Shown here one piece after another: positions 1 to 9,296 of a DNA stretch of 63,439 nt. The position numbers were made by a program, and so were the translations under genes. Source of the DNA: Candidatus Lachnoclostridium stercoravium (GTDB lineage: Bacteria > Bacillota > Clostridia > Lachnospirales > Lachnospiraceae). The notes beneath the pieces are model-generated. The model ran no database searches and was not told where the DNA came from. It worked only from the letters and a program-made list of their open reading frames with translations. Where the stretch lies: NCBI GenBank assembly GCA_019118365.1, contig DWZA01000096.1, positions 1 through 63,439 on the forward strand, read 5' to 3'. Within the stretch, counting starts at the first letter, position 1. Each line of letters opens with the position of its first letter.

Positions 1-34
1 AGTAATAAACTGTAAAGAAGAGGAGGTACAGATT

Positions 35-814
35 ATGGGGTTTCAAACGGGGTATCCAACTGACATTCTTACGCCGAGGTGCGTGGTGAAGCATGGAAAT
101 TATGCAGTGATCCCAAAGGAGGGGCTGTGCAAAAACGAGATTCCTTTTATGGAAGACTGCGACGTGAGCATCCTGTCTTCTCCGGAGCTGGGGTCGAAAT
201 TTGTATTTTACAAGGCAGAGGTGCCGGCAGGAAAAGGAACCTCCGCTCCATGGGGAAGAGAAGAGGGGATTGAGTGTTTTGCATTTGTATATCAGGGAAA
301 GGGAACCTTATCAACAGGCGGAAACACTTATCATGTAGCGCCGGGGATGTATCTTTATACTGCTCCGGGAGAGGGTATGGAGTTTTCCAACACAGGAGAG
401 GAACCGATGACACTCCTTCTTCTGCGCCAGAGATATAAACCGTTAAAAGGTTATGATGCGCCGAAATCGTATTTTGGGAACGCGGCGGAAGTAGTGCCGG
501 AGAACCTGTTCGGAATGGAAAATGTACAGCGCTATTTTCTCCTTCCAACAGATATGAGCATGGATCTTGGAATGTATATTTTCTACTTCCAGCCAGGCGG
601 CTGCCATACCTATGCGGAAACCCATAAACAGGAGCATGGCATGTATGTTCTTGACGGGGAAGGCGCTTACTATCTAGACGACAACTGGAGCATCTCCAAA
701 AAGGATGACTTCGTATGGATGGGGCCGTACTGCCCGCAGGGCGCTTACTGCGTGGGAAGAAAACCGTATATTTATCTGCTGTCAAAAGACTGCAACCGTG
801 ACATTGATGTATAA
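35..814 (+). CDS. Bicupin of the (S)-ureidoglycine aminohydrolase (AllE/YlbA) family
   Basis: A 259-residue two-cupin protein. The family removes ammonia from (S)-ureidoglycine to give ureidoglycolate in purine (allantoin) breakdown and acts in the cytoplasm with a manganese-type metal. The C-terminal cupin shows the metal-ligand pattern E195-x-H197-x3-H201 and a Gln at 235 in the segment GPYCPQGAYC, which fits that family. The ATG at 35 has AGGAGGT seven bases upstream. A second, divergent member lies at 13981-14736, and a class V aminotransferase resembling ureidoglycine-glyoxylate transaminase lies at 39419, so ureide chemistry is plausible. No allantoinase or allantoate gene is visible, so the true substrate is uncertain. 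The upstream context is outside the window. Confidence 0.8.
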   Translation: MGFQTGYPTDILTPRCVVKHGNYAVIPKEGLCKNEIPFMEDCDVSILSSPELGSKFVFYKAEVPAGKGTSAPWGREEGIECFAFVYQGKGTLSTGGNTYHVAPGMYLYTAPGEGMEFSNTGEEPMTLLLLRQRYKPLKGYDAPKSYFGNAAEVVPENLFGMENVQRYFLLPTDMSMDLGMYIFYFQPGGCHTYAETHKQEHGMYVLDGEGAYYLDDNWSISKKDDFVWMGPYCPQGAYCVGRKPYIYLLSKDCNRDIDV

Positions 815-857
815 AAAGGGCTGAACGGCAGTAAAAAGATAACTGCAGCTGAATGAA

Positions 858-908
858 AAGCCCCCAGGATGAGACGTACGCTTGGTACGGCCCATTTCCT
901 GGGGGCTT
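858..908 (-). terminator. Rho-independent terminator of the ptb-buk-hydrolase operon
   Basis: A perfect 12-bp inverted repeat (AAGCCCCCAGGA at 858-869, its complement at 897-908) encloses a 27-nt loop. Read leftward, the stem ends in GGGGGCTTTTC, giving a short U-run just past the stop of the hydrolase gene. It may also weakly stop the rightward cupin transcript, but there is no T-run on that side. Confidence 0.75.
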
Positions 909-924
909 AAAATTTACGCAGATT

Positions 925-1452
925 TTAAAGGATCTCGATCTGGCAGCAGGCCATAGATACCAGCGCGGCCTCATGGCTCTCTGGAGAGACTCCTGCGCAG
1001 CAGTCCTTCCTGACGGAAATCTTTACTTCCGGCAAAAACGCCTTAAGAAGGAGCGCGTTGCTGATCACGCATATATCTGTGCACAGGCCCACCAGACGGA
1101 TCTCGTCGATGGGACGGGTCATATGGATCCCGCTTAAATATTCCGCCAGATGCACGCTGCCAAAGGTGGGCTTTTCGATCACGAGGCTGTTGAGAGAATC
1201 CCGCACTTCTTCCAGGGCCGGGCAGAGTTCCCAGCCTGCCGTGCCTTTGATACAGTGGCTGACGGGGAGCCGCTGTCCCTCCTGCGTGTTCAGATAGTCC
1301 TTTTCATGGGTATCCTGAGTAAAGATCACAGTTCCCTGAAATTCTTTTGCTTCCTTTACCACGTTTTCGACGATCTCCTGGGCTTCTTTTGTGCCCAGGG
1401 AACCATCGATAAAATCATTCTGCATATCTACTACGATCAGATAACGGTTCAT
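925..1452 (-). CDS. Isochorismatase-family cysteine hydrolase (nicotinamidase-like)
   Basis: A 175-residue alpha/beta hydrolase of the isochorismatase/nicotinamidase superfamily. The expected catalytic triad is visible as D9 (VVDMQNDF), K94 (IEKPTFGS) and C128 (GLCTDICV). D47-x-H49 and H66-C-x-K-G-T fit the metal-site and substrate segments of PncA-type enzymes. Deamidation of nicotinamide for NAD salvage is the most likely reaction, though other small amides are possible. It is the last gene of the leftward ptb-buk operon, 16 bp after buk, with AAGGGGA as ribosome site. NAD supply would fit a pathway that uses NADH-dependent hbd and bcd-etf, but this is inference. Confidence 0.85.
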   Translation of the reverse strand: MNRYLIVVDMQNDFIDGSLGTKEAQEIVENVVKEAKEFQGTVIFTQDTHEKDYLNTQEGQRLPVSHCIKGTAGWELCPALEEVRDSLNSLVIEKPTFGSVHLAEYLSGIHMTRPIDEIRLVGLCTDICVISNALLLKAFLPEVKISVRKDCCAGVSPESHEAALVSMACCQIEIL

Positions 1453-1468
1453 AGCTTCCCCTTAATGA

Positions 1469-2539
1469 TTAATAAACTTTGGCTTCCTCTTCGCCGTTCA
1501 GTACGCATAACGCGCCCTGAGCCAGAGCCAGAAGCTCGTCTTCTCCTGGGTAGATGGTTATGCCGCTGATAAAACCGACACGTTCTTTGATCATATCTGT
1601 GATCGGCTTGCCGTAAGCGATACCTCCAGTAAGGATGATCTGGTCAACTTTACCGCTTAATACAGCGGACATAGCGCCGATCTCCTTGGAAACCTGATAG
1701 CAGAAAGCGTCGACAACTGCTTTGGCTTTTTCGTCGCCGTTTTTGAACGCATCGTCTTCGATGGTGCGCATGTCATTGGTACCCATGTATGCGTTCATAC
1801 CGCCGTTGCCGCAGATCTTTTTGTAGATTTCTTTTTCTGTGTATTTGCCGCTGAAGCATAACTTTACAAGAGGACCGGAAGGAACTCCGCCGGAACGTTC
1901 CGGAGAGAACGGGCCGTCTCCGTCAAGGGTATTGTTTACATCGATAACTCTGCCGCCTGCATGAGCGCCTACGGAAACGCCGCCGCCCATGTGCGCGATG
2001 ATAAGGCGGAGGGAACTGTAAGGAACGCCCTGCTCTTTTGCATAACGTTTTGCTACAGCCTTCTGGTTCAGAGCGTGGAAGATACTGATCCTTGGAAGCT
2101 CCGGAACGCCGGAAAGCCTCGCTACATCGTCCATCTCATCTACAACTACCGGGTCGACGATATAGGATGGGATATTAACGCTGTCGCCGATCTCTCTGGC
2201 AAGGATACCGCCTAAGTTAGAAGCGTGCTGTCCCTGCTTTCCGATGTACAGATCGTGGAGCAGCTCGTCCGATACGGTGTAGGTTCCTCCTGGGATCGGC
2301 TTTAACAGGCCGCCGCGGCCTACCACAACGTCAAGCTCTGAAATATCGAAATGATTCTCCTTTAATACGTCCAGGATCACCTGTTTGCGGAAATCCTTCT
2401 GGTCTACGATAGAAGCGTATTTGGAGATCTCTTCCGTAGGATGGCGGAGAGTCTTCTCAAACAGCTGCGTCTCATCCTCGTATACGCCGATCTTTGTAGA
2501 GGTGGAACCTGGGTTGATGACTAAAATCTTGTAACTCAT
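1469..2539 (-). CDS. buk: Butyrate kinase
   Basis: A 356-residue acetokinase-family enzyme converting butyryl phosphate and ADP to butyrate and ATP, the energy-yielding last step of butyrate fermentation. The family phosphate loop is the N-terminal [17 protein letters not shown], and further conserved blocks are [21 protein letters not shown], the adjacent segment with [15 protein letters not shown], and the C-terminal ILTGGIAYG. The length equals that of classical clostridial butyrate kinases. It lies 63 bp downstream of ptb on the same strand, the usual ptb-buk pairing, and the acyl-CoA pathway genes lie divergently next door. Branched-chain substrates are possible, but this context argues for butyrate. 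Confidence 0.95.
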   Translation of the reverse strand: MSYKILVINPGSTSTKIGVYEDETQLFEKTLRHPTEEISKYASIVDQKDFRKQVILDVLKENHFDISELDVVVGRGGLLKPIPGGTYTVSDELLHDLYIGKQGQHASNLGGILAREIGDSVNIPSYIVDPVVVDEMDDVARLSGVPELPRISIFHALNQKAVAKRYAKEQGVPYSSLRLIIAHMGGGVSVGAHAGGRVIDVNNTLDGDGPFSPERSGGVPSGPLVKLCFSGKYTEKEIYKKICGNGGMNAYMGTNDMRTIEDDAFKNGDEKAKAVVDAFCYQVSKEIGAMSAVLSGKVDQIILTGGIAYGKPITDMIKERVGFISGITIYPGEDELLALAQGALCVLNGEEEAKVY

Positions 2540-2602
2540 AGTAAACTCCCTTCTTTCGCCGGCTGGCGGCTGAATAATAATTATAGAGGGTTTCCCCTTG
2601 CC

Positions 2603-3514
2603 TTACTCTGTGATCGCGCCTGCGATGACTGCAGCTAAAGCGATAGAATTGATCTTTGTCTCAAAATCATCAGAACGGGAGGTAAGGATAACCGGAGCAG
2701 TCGTACCTACCAGAAGGTTTCCGTTCTTTACCTTTGCAGTGCGGACAAGGATCTTATATGTGATATTGCCGGCATCGATATTCGGGAAAAGAAGAATATC
2801 CGCATTGCCTGCCACTGGATTGGTAACTCCCTTGTGAACAGCGGCTTCCTCGTCGATCGCCAGATCCATGGACAGCGGGCCGTAAACTTCGCAGCCTGTG
2901 ATCTCGCCCTTCTGGTTCATCTCTGTAAGGATCTGAGCGTCTACAGTAGGCTGCATCTTAGGGTTGACCGTCTCAACAGCGCAGATCGGAGCAACCTTTG
3001 GAACAGCAACGCCGCAGGCTTTTGCAACTTCAACCGCATTGTTGATGATGTTGACCTTTTCCTCCAGAGTCGGATATGTGTTGAACGCAACGTCAGTGAA
3101 GATCAGAAGACGGTCAATGCCCTCGATCTCAAATACGCAGACGTGGGACATCATCTTTCCGGAGCGAAGTCCGACTTCCTTATTTAATACGCTCTTTAAA
3201 AATACCTTTGTCTCCAGCATTCCCTTTAACAGGATGTCCGCTTTCTTGTTATGCACCAGCTCTACTGCCTTTAATGCGGCTTTTTCTTCGTCCGGTTCGT
3301 TGATGACTTCAAAATCATCAAGGTTCATATTGATAGAAGCGGCGATCTCACGGATCTTTTCTTCGTTGCCTACGAGAACGGCGTCTGCAATGCCTCTTTC
3401 TCTGGCGATCTTAACGGCCTCCAGTACCGGCTCGTCATGGGCTGCAGCAACAGAGATCTTCTTCCTTCCGCAGCTTGTGGCTTTTGAAATCAATTCGTCA
3501 AAACTCTTACTCAT
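2603..3514 (-). CDS. ptb: Phosphate butyryltransferase
   Basis: A 303-residue member of the phosphate acetyl/butyryltransferase family, exchanging CoA of butyryl-CoA for phosphate to make butyryl phosphate for buk. Visible family blocks are ISVAAAHDEPVLEAVKIARERGIADAVLVGNE at the N-terminus, ADILLKGMLET, the central TDVAFNTYPTLEEKVNIINNAV, and the C-terminal VTNPVAGNADILLFPNIDAGNITYK. It is the first gene of a leftward operon with buk and an isochorismatase-type hydrolase. It is divergent from coaD, with a 297-bp intergenic region between. Its start at 3514 has a modest AGG-type ribosome site. Confidence 0.95.
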   Translation of the reverse strand: MSKSFDELISKATSCGRKKISVAAAHDEPVLEAVKIARERGIADAVLVGNEEKIREIAASINMNLDDFEVINEPDEEKAALKAVELVHNKKADILLKGMLETKVFLKSVLNKEVGLRSGKMMSHVCVFEIEGIDRLLIFTDVAFNTYPTLEEKVNIINNAVEVAKACGVAVPKVAPICAVETVNPKMQPTVDAQILTEMNQKGEITGCEVYGPLSMDLAIDEEAAVHKGVTNPVAGNADILLFPNIDAGNITYKILVRTAKVKNGNLLVGTTAPVILTSRSDDFETKINSIALAAVIAGAITE

Positions 3515-3586
3515 AGTGCACCTGCCTTTTCCTTTACTTTCCTTTTTCCTTAAAGAATCATTACTAAATATTTTTTTAACAATGTA

Positions 3587-3615
3587 AGTGTACCACTGAA
3601 CAAGGGGAAAATCAA
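3587..3615 (-). promoter_or_regulatory. Possible sigma-A promoter for ptb-buk
   Basis: Leftward TTGATT (3610-3615), a 17-bp spacer and TACACT (3587-3592). Both boxes deviate from consensus, so this is only the best visible candidate ahead of ptb. Confidence 0.35.
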
Positions 3616-3722
3616 TATAAAAAATACCAGGAACCCCAAGTGGTTTCGAGGTAATGTGCTAAATATACAGCCTGCAATGTTAAGAATTTATAAAATTTTT
3701 ACAAAATAAGATTGATAATTAT

Positions 3723-3751
3723 TTGACAAAACGGTAAGGTTGTAGTATAGT
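3723..3751 (+). promoter_or_regulatory. Sigma-A promoter for coaD and possibly the butyrate operon
   Basis: TTGACA at 3723-3728, a 17-bp spacer and TATAGT at 3746-3751, about 60 bp ahead of coaD. It is the only strong promoter upstream of the rightward cluster, and I see no terminator between coaD and thl. Confidence 0.85.
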
Positions 3752-3811
3752 TAAGAAAGAGTCTGAAGTGGCGCAAAAGAGAAAACCACAGAGGGATGAG
3801 GGGGAGAGCAG

Positions 3812-4309
3812 ATGGTAAAGGCTGTTTATCCAGGAAGCTTTGATCCGGTTACATTAGGGCATTTGGACGTTATCCGCAGGGCCGCGAAGGTAGTGGATGA
3901 ACTGATCATAGGAGTTCTTGTTAATTCCGCAAAGAAGCCCATGTTCACGCTGGAAGAACGGATGGAATTGATAAAAGAGGCGACCGCCGAGTTTCCCAAT
4001 GTCACAGTAAAGACATTTCATGGGCTGACGGTAGAGTTTGCAAAAGAGAATGACGCGCATCTTATCATAAGAGGCTTAAGGGCAGTAACGGACTTTGAGT
4101 CCGAGATGCAGATCGCCCAGACGAATCACAGCATTGAGCCGGATATCGATACCATGTTTTTTACTACCAGCCTGGAATATGCGTTCTTAAGCTCTACGAT
4201 TGTAAAAGAAGTCGCCTTTTACGGCGCAGATATTTCCAAGTTTGTTCCGCCTGGAGTTATCAGGGCGTTTGAGCAGAAAAAACAAGCGATAAATGGACAG
4301 CAGATGTAG
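3812..4309 (+). CDS. coaD: Pantetheine-phosphate adenylyltransferase
   Basis: A 165-residue nucleotidyltransferase making dephospho-CoA from 4'-phosphopantetheine and ATP, the penultimate step of CoA synthesis. The N-terminal [13 protein letters not shown] carries the (T/H)xGH nucleotidyl-transfer motif. [19 protein letters not shown] and the C-terminal [11 protein letters not shown] (the ISSTxxR-like block) are also typical, and the length is standard for the family. It starts with ATG after a GAGGGGGAG ribosome site. It reads into thl only 58 bp downstream with no terminator visible, so CoA synthesis and the CoA-consuming butyrate pathway may share a transcript. Confidence 0.96.
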   Translation: MVKAVYPGSFDPVTLGHLDVIRRAAKVVDELIIGVLVNSAKKPMFTLEERMELIKEATAEFPNVTVKTFHGLTVEFAKENDAHLIIRGLRAVTDFESEMQIAQTNHSIEPDIDTMFFTTSLEYAFLSSTIVKEVAFYGADISKFVPPGVIRAFEQKKQAINGQQM

Positions 4310-4367
4310 ACAAGCATGACTGCAGAAAAGAAGAGGAAAAGGAAAAGAGTCTAAGGAGGAAAAGACA

Positions 4368-5549
4368 ATGGCAAAGAAAGTAGTTTTAGCAGGTGCGTGC
4401 CGTACAGCGATCGGAAGCATGGGCGGAAGTTTAAGCACCACACCGGCACCGGAACTGGGAGCGATCGTTATCAAGGAAGCTTTAAAGAGAGCAGGCGTAG
4501 CTCCGGAGCAGGTTGACCATGTTTACATGGGCTGTGTGATCCAGGCAGGACTGGGACAGAACGTAGCGCGTCAGTCTTCTATCAAGGCAGGCCTTCCAGT
4601 TGAGACGCCGGCAGTTACAGTAAACGTAGTATGCGGTTCCGGACTTAACTGCGTAAATATGGCGGCTCAGATGATCCAGTGCGGCGACGCAGATATCGTT
4701 GTAGCAGGCGGTATGGAGAACATGTCCATGGCTCCATATGCGTTAAAGAATGCCCGTTACGGATACCGTATGGGACATTCCACTATGTTCGATACCATGA
4801 TCAGCGATGCTCTCTGGGATGTATTCAATGATTACCATATGGGCGTTACAGCTGAGAATGTAGCAGAGCAGTGGGGACTGACAAGAGAGCAGTTAGACGA
4901 GTTCGCAGCTTCCAGCCAGCAGAAGGCATGCGCAGCGATCGAGTCAGGCAGATTTAAAGATGAGATCGTACCAGTAGAAGTTAAGAAGAAAAAAGAGACC
5001 ATTATTTTTGATACAGACGAAGGCCCGCGTCCAGGCACAACTGCAGAAGGCATCGCAAGACTTCGTCCTGCATTCAAGAAAGACGGTATGGTAACAGCAG
5101 GAAACGCTTCCAGTATCAATGACGGCGCTGCAGCTATCGTTGTAATGAGTGAAGAGAAGGCAAAAGAATTAGGCGTTAAGCCGATGGCTACATGGGTTGC
5201 AGGCGCGTTAGGCGGTGTTGATCCGTCTATCATGGGCGTAGGACCGGTAGCGGCGACAAAGAAAGTTATGGCGAAGACAGGACTTACTGTAGCTGATATG
5301 GACCTGATCGAGGCAAACGAAGCATTTGCCGCTCAGTCTCTGGCAGTTGCACATGACCTGGAATTCGATATGAGCAAAGTAAATGTAAACGGCGGCGCGA
5401 TCGCCCTTGGACATCCGGTAGGAGCTTCCGGCTGCCGTATCCTGGTAACTCTGCTCCATGAGATGGAAAAGAGAGATGCCAAGAAAGGTCTTGCTACTCT
5501 GTGCATCGGCGGCGGTATGGGCTGCGCGACTATCGTTGAGAGAGACTAA
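4368..5549 (+). CDS. thl: Acetyl-CoA C-acetyltransferase (thiolase)
   Basis: A 393-residue biosynthetic thiolase condensing two acetyl-CoA to acetoacetyl-CoA, the entry step of the butyrate pathway. The nucleophile is C89 in [13 protein letters not shown]. The other catalytic blocks are [23 protein letters not shown] with the active His, and the C-terminal CIGGGMGCA with the second Cys. AAGGAGG precedes the ATG. It is followed by crt, hbd, bcd, etfB and etfA in the order known from several gut butyrate producers. An 11-bp hairpin lies in the gap before crt. Confidence 0.97.
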   Translation: MAKKVVLAGACRTAIGSMGGSLSTTPAPELGAIVIKEALKRAGVAPEQVDHVYMGCVIQAGLGQNVARQSSIKAGLPVETPAVTVNVVCGSGLNCVNMAAQMIQCGDADIVVAGGMENMSMAPYALKNARYGYRMGHSTMFDTMISDALWDVFNDYHMGVTAENVAEQWGLTREQLDEFAASSQQKACAAIESGRFKDEIVPVEVKKKKETIIFDTDEGPRPGTTAEGIARLRPAFKKDGMVTAGNASSINDGAAAIVVMSEEKAKELGVKPMATWVAGALGGVDPSIMGVGPVAATKKVMAKTGLTVADMDLIEANEAFAAQSLAVAHDLEFDMSKVNVNGGAIALGHPVGASGCRILVTLLHEMEKRDAKKGLATLCIGGGMGCATIVERD

Positions 5550-5562
5550 ATAAAACAGGTGT

Positions 5563-5588
5563 GAGAGGGATGGATCCCCATTCCTCTC
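5563..5588 (+). promoter_or_regulatory. Intercistronic hairpin between thl and crt
   Basis: GAGAGGGATGG (5563-5573), a four-base loop and CCATTCCTCTC (5578-5588) form an 11-bp stem with one G-U pair. No T-run follows, so it is unlikely to be a terminator. A role in mRNA processing or segment stability is possible. Confidence 0.5.
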
Positions 5589-5636
5589 GTCTGTATGTTT
5601 AAAAACAAATGATCACAAGGAAGGAGTGTATGGAAG

Positions 5637-6413
5637 ATGGAATTTATTACATATGAAGTAGAAGGCCAGGTAGGCCTGATCACCATCAATCGTCCAAAGG
5701 CATTAAACGCATTAAACAGCGCAGTCCTGGAAGAACTGGACGCTACGCTGGATGCAGTGGATTTAAATGAAGTAAGGGCTCTGATCCTTACAGGAGCAGG
5801 GGACAAGTCCTTTGTTGCCGGCGCAGATATCGGCGAGATGAGCACATTGACAAAAGCAGAGGGCGAAGCCTTTGGAAAGAAAGGAAACGATGTTTTCCGC
5901 AAGCTGGAGACATTCCCGATCCCTGTGATCGCAGCAGTAAACGGATTCGCTTTAGGCGGCGGCTGCGAGATCTCCATGAGCTGCGATATCCGTATCTGCT
6001 CTGACAACGCAGTATTCGGCCAGCCGGAAGTTGGTCTGGGGATCACTCCAGGATTCGGCGGAACCCAGAGGCTTGCAAGGATCGTAGGCGTTGGCATGGC
6101 AAAGCAGATGATCTATACAGCAAGAAATATCAAGGCTGACGAAGCTTTGAGGATCGGTCTTGTAAACGCTGTCTATACTCAGGAAGAACTGCTTCCGGCA
6201 GCAAAGAAGATGGCCGCAGGCATTGCAAAGAACGCTCCTATCGCAGTACGCAACTGCAAGAAAGCGATCAACGACGGACTTCAGGTAGATATGGATGCTG
6301 CGATCGTGATCGAAGAGAAGTTATTTGGCGACTGCTTCGAGACACATGACCAGAAGGAAGGTATGAGCGCTTTCCTTGAGAAGAGAAAAGAGAAAAACTT
6401 TATCAATCAGTAA
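5637..6413 (+). CDS. crt: 3-hydroxybutyryl-CoA dehydratase (crotonase)
   Basis: A 258-residue enoyl-CoA hydratase/isomerase-family enzyme dehydrating 3-hydroxybutyryl-CoA to crotonyl-CoA. The oxyanion-hole segments FVAGADIGEM and NGFALGGGCEISMSCD, and the block FGQPEVGLGITPGFGGTQRL with the second catalytic Glu, are all present. Length is standard. It starts at ATG 5637 after AAGGAGTG. The 87-bp gap to thl carries a hairpin but no terminator, and the gap to hbd is 42 bp. Confidence 0.95.
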   Translation: MEFITYEVEGQVGLITINRPKALNALNSAVLEELDATLDAVDLNEVRALILTGAGDKSFVAGADIGEMSTLTKAEGEAFGKKGNDVFRKLETFPIPVIAAVNGFALGGGCEISMSCDIRICSDNAVFGQPEVGLGITPGFGGTQRLARIVGVGMAKQMIYTARNIKADEALRIGLVNAVYTQEELLPAAKKMAAGIAKNAPIAVRNCKKAINDGLQVDMDAAIVIEEKLFGDCFETHDQKEGMSAFLEKRKEKNFINQ

Positions 6414-6455
6414 GTTTCATAGAAAAAAGGAAAAGAATTTAAGGAGGAAATGACA

Positions 6456-7295
6456 ATGAAAGTTGGTATCATCGGCGCAGGAACAATGGGTTCCGGTATT
6501 GCACAGGCTTTTGCACAGACAGAAGGCTATGAGGTTTGCTTATGCGACATCAACGAAGAGTTCGCTGCAAACGGCAAAAAGAAGATCGCAAAGGGATTTG
6601 AGAAGAGGATCGCAAAAGGCAAGATGACTCAGGAAGCTGCAGACGCGATCCTGTCAAAGATCACAACAGGCGTAAAAGATATCTGCACAGACTGCGACCT
6701 GGTTGTTGAGGCTGCTCTTGAGAATATGGAAGTAAAGAAACAGACATTTAAAGAGCTGCAGGCAATCTGCAAGAAAGATTGTATGTTCGCTACCAATACA
6801 TCTTCCTTATCCATCACAGAGATCGGCGCAGGCCTTGACCGTCCGGTTATCGGCATGCATTTCTTCAATCCGGCTCCTGTAATGAAGCTGGTTGAGGTTA
6901 TCGCAGGTCTGAACACACCGGCAGAGATGGTAGATAAGACAAAAGAGATCGCAGAATCTATCGGAAAGACTCCGGTACAGGTAGAGGAAGCTGCTGGATT
7001 CGTTGTAAACAGGATCCTTGTTCCTATGATCAACGAAGCGATCGGCATCTACGCTGACGGCGTAGCTTCTGTTGAAGGCATCGACGCAGCTATGAAGCTG
7101 GGCGCAAACCATCCGATGGGACCGTTAGCATTAGGCGACCTGATCGGCCTTGACGTTGTTCTGGCTATCATGGAAGTTCTTCAGGCAGAGACAGGCGATT
7201 CCAAATATCGTCCGCATCCACTGTTAAGAAAGATGGTTCGTGGCGGCAAACTTGGCATGAAGACTGGCAAGGGATTCTACGATTATACAAAATAA
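6456..7295 (+). CDS. hbd: 3-hydroxybutyryl-CoA dehydrogenase
   Basis: A 280-residue NAD(P)-dependent dehydrogenase reducing acetoacetyl-CoA to 3-hydroxybutyryl-CoA. The Rossmann loop [20 protein letters not shown] is at the very N-terminus. [18 protein letters not shown] holds the catalytic His region, and the C-terminal domain shows [18 protein letters not shown] and [18 protein letters not shown] chose ATG 6456 over the in-frame ATG at 6450 because AAGGAGG at 6441-6447 would be only two bases from the earlier codon, and because the family begins at MKVGIIG. It is in the thl-etfA operon. Confidence 0.95.
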   Translation: MKVGIIGAGTMGSGIAQAFAQTEGYEVCLCDINEEFAANGKKKIAKGFEKRIAKGKMTQEAADAILSKITTGVKDICTDCDLVVEAALENMEVKKQTFKELQAICKKDCMFATNTSSLSITEIGAGLDRPVIGMHFFNPAPVMKLVEVIAGLNTPAEMVDKTKEIAESIGKTPVQVEEAAGFVVNRILVPMINEAIGIYADGVASVEGIDAAMKLGANHPMGPLALGDLIGLDVVLAIMEVLQAETGDSKYRPHPLLRKMVRGGKLGMKTGKGFYDYTK

Positions 7296-7322
7296 AAGCG
7301 GAAATAGATGGAGGAGTCGAAA

Positions 7323-8474
7323 ATGGATTTTAGTTTATCAAAAAAACACCTTATGGCTCAGTCCCTGTTCAGAAGCTTTGCTGAGAATGAAGTAAAGCCT
7401 CTGGCACAGGAAGTGGACGAGACAGAAGAGTTCCCGAAAGCAACTGTTGAAAAAATGGCAAAGAGCGGCTTCTTAGGAATCCCGGTTCCGAAGGAGTACG
7501 GCGGCCAGGGCTGCGATCCGCTTACTTATGTTATGTGCGTAGAAGAGCTGGCAAAAGTTTGCGGTACTACAGCAGTTATCGTTTCCGCTCATACTTCCCT
7601 GTGTATCGACCCGATCATGACATACGGAACAGAAGAGCAGAAGCAGAAATATGTTCCGGATCTGGCTTCCGGAAGAAAGTTAGGCGCATTCGGCCTGACA
7701 GAGCCTGGCGCTGGTACAGACGCTCAGGGACAGCAGACAAAGGCTGTTTTAGACGGCGACGAGTGGGTATTAAACGGCTCCAAGTGCTTTATCACCAACG
7801 GTAAGCAGGCGGATGTATACATCATCATCGCAGTAACAGGCATCGTTGAAAAACGTGGCAGAAAGATGAAAGAGATTTCTGCATTTATTGTTGAAAAAGG
7901 TACTCCAGGCTTCTCCTTTGGTACAAAAGAGAAGAAGATGGGTATCCGCGGTTCTTCTACTTACGAACTGATCTTCACAGACTGCCGTATCCCGAAGGAA
8001 AACTTACTGGGACAGCAGGGCAAGGGCTTCAACATCGCTATGCATACCCTGGATGGCGGACGTATCGGTATCGCCGCTCAGGCTCTGGGTCTTGCAGAGG
8101 GCGCTCTTGAGACAACAATCAAATATGTAAAAGAAAGAAAACAGTTTGGCCGTTCCATCGCTCAGTTCCAGAATACACAGTTCCAGCTGGCTGACATGGC
8201 TACAAAAGTAGAGGCTGCAAAGATGCTGGTTTACAGGGCGGCAATGGCTAAGGCTACCCAGAAGACATACAGCGTAGAAGCAGCTATGGCTAAATTATAC
8301 GCAGCAGAGGTTGCTATGGAAGTAACGACCAAGGCAGTTCAGCTCCACGGCGGCTACGGCTACATCAGAGAATACGATGTAGAGCGCATGATGAGAGATG
8401 CCAAGATCACCGAAATCTACGAAGGAACCTCAGAAGTTCAGCGTATGGTAATTTCCGGAAACATTTTGAAATAA
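7323..8474 (+). CDS. bcd: Butyryl-CoA dehydrogenase
   Basis: A 383-residue FAD-dependent acyl-CoA dehydrogenase reducing crotonyl-CoA to butyryl-CoA. With EtfAB this is the electron-bifurcating step that also reduces ferredoxin in clostridia. [21 protein letters not shown] and the C-terminal [13 protein letters not shown] are present, with the catalytic base at E367, the canonical position. ATG 7323 is preferred to ATG 7308 because GGAGGAG at 7310-7316 sits six bases upstream of it and overlaps the earlier codon. It is followed 17 bp later by etfB. Confidence 0.96.
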   Translation: MDFSLSKKHLMAQSLFRSFAENEVKPLAQEVDETEEFPKATVEKMAKSGFLGIPVPKEYGGQGCDPLTYVMCVEELAKVCGTTAVIVSAHTSLCIDPIMTYGTEEQKQKYVPDLASGRKLGAFGLTEPGAGTDAQGQQTKAVLDGDEWVLNGSKCFITNGKQADVYIIIAVTGIVEKRGRKMKEISAFIVEKGTPGFSFGTKEKKMGIRGSSTYELIFTDCRIPKENLLGQQGKGFNIAMHTLDGGRIGIAAQALGLAEGALETTIKYVKERKQFGRSIAQFQNTQFQLADMATKVEAAKMLVYRAAMAKATQKTYSVEAAMAKLYAAEVAMEVTTKAVQLHGGYGYIREYDVERMMRDAKITEIYEGTSEVQRMVISGNILK

Positions 8475-8491
8475 ATTAAGGAGGACTTGTT

Positions 8492-9274
8492 GTGAAGATA
8501 GTCGTTTGTGTAAAACAGGTGCCGGATACAAAAGGCGGGGTAAAGTTCAACCCGGACGGCACATTGGATAGAGGTGCAATGCTTGCAATTATGAACCCGG
8601 ATGACAAAGCCGGCCTGGAAGCAGCATTAAGATTAAAAGATCAGTACGGTGCAGAAGTTACCGTAGTTACCATGGGACTTCCAAAGGCTGACGAAGTTCT
8701 CCGTGAGGCTCTGGCAATGGGCGCTGACAAAGGGATCCTTGTAACAGACAGAGTGCTGGGCGGCGCTGATACATGGGCAACCTCCACGACTCTGGCAGGC
8801 GCGATCCGCAACCTGGAATACGACCTGATCATCACAGGACGTCAGGCGATCGACGGCGATACCGCTCAGGTTGGACCGCAGATCTCCGAGCATCTGAATA
8901 TCCCGGTTATTTCCTATGCCCAGGATATCAAGATCGACGGCGATTATGTGATCGTTCAGCGTCAGTTTGAAGACAGGTATCATGTGCTGAAGGCAAAGAT
9001 GCCGTGCCTGATCACTGCTCTTTCTGAATTAAATGAACCGCGTTATATGACTCCAGGCGGAATCTTTGATGCATATGATGCAGAAGTTACCGTATGGGGC
9101 AGAGCAGATCTGAAGGATGTAGACGACAGCAACTTAGGCTTAAAGGGTTCACCTACCCAGATCGCAAAGGCTTCTGACAAGGTAAGAAAGGGAGCCGGCG
9201 AGGTAGTAAATCTTGACCCGCAGGAGTCTGTTGCTTACATCATGGGCAAATTAACTGAGAAACATATCATTTAA
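8492..9274 (+). CDS. etfB: Electron transfer flavoprotein beta subunit
   Basis: A 260-residue EtfB, partner of EtfA and Bcd in the NADH-crotonyl-CoA-ferredoxin bifurcating complex. It opens with MKIVVCVKQVPDTKGGVKFNPDGT. The segment VTVVTMGLPKADEVLREALAMGADKGIL and the signature ITGRQAIDGDTAQVGPQI are typical of bifurcating EtfB proteins that bind an extra FAD. It uses a GTG start at 8492 behind AAGGAGG. It lies between bcd and etfA with gaps of 17 and 22 bp. Confidence 0.95.
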   Translation: MKIVVCVKQVPDTKGGVKFNPDGTLDRGAMLAIMNPDDKAGLEAALRLKDQYGAEVTVVTMGLPKADEVLREALAMGADKGILVTDRVLGGADTWATSTTLAGAIRNLEYDLIITGRQAIDGDTAQVGPQISEHLNIPVISYAQDIKIDGDYVIVQRQFEDRYHVLKAKMPCLITALSELNEPRYMTPGGIFDAYDAEVTVWGRADLKDVDDSNLGLKGSPTQIAKASDKVRKGAGEVVNLDPQESVAYIMGKLTEKHII

Positions 9275-9296
9275 AAAGGAAAAGTGGTGAACATAA

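Noticed and set aside
147-974. A 275-codon leftward open frame opposite the first bicupin gene
   Set aside because: It lies wholly antisense to a clear cupin gene, has low-complexity composition typical of an opposite-strand shadow, and has no ribosome site.
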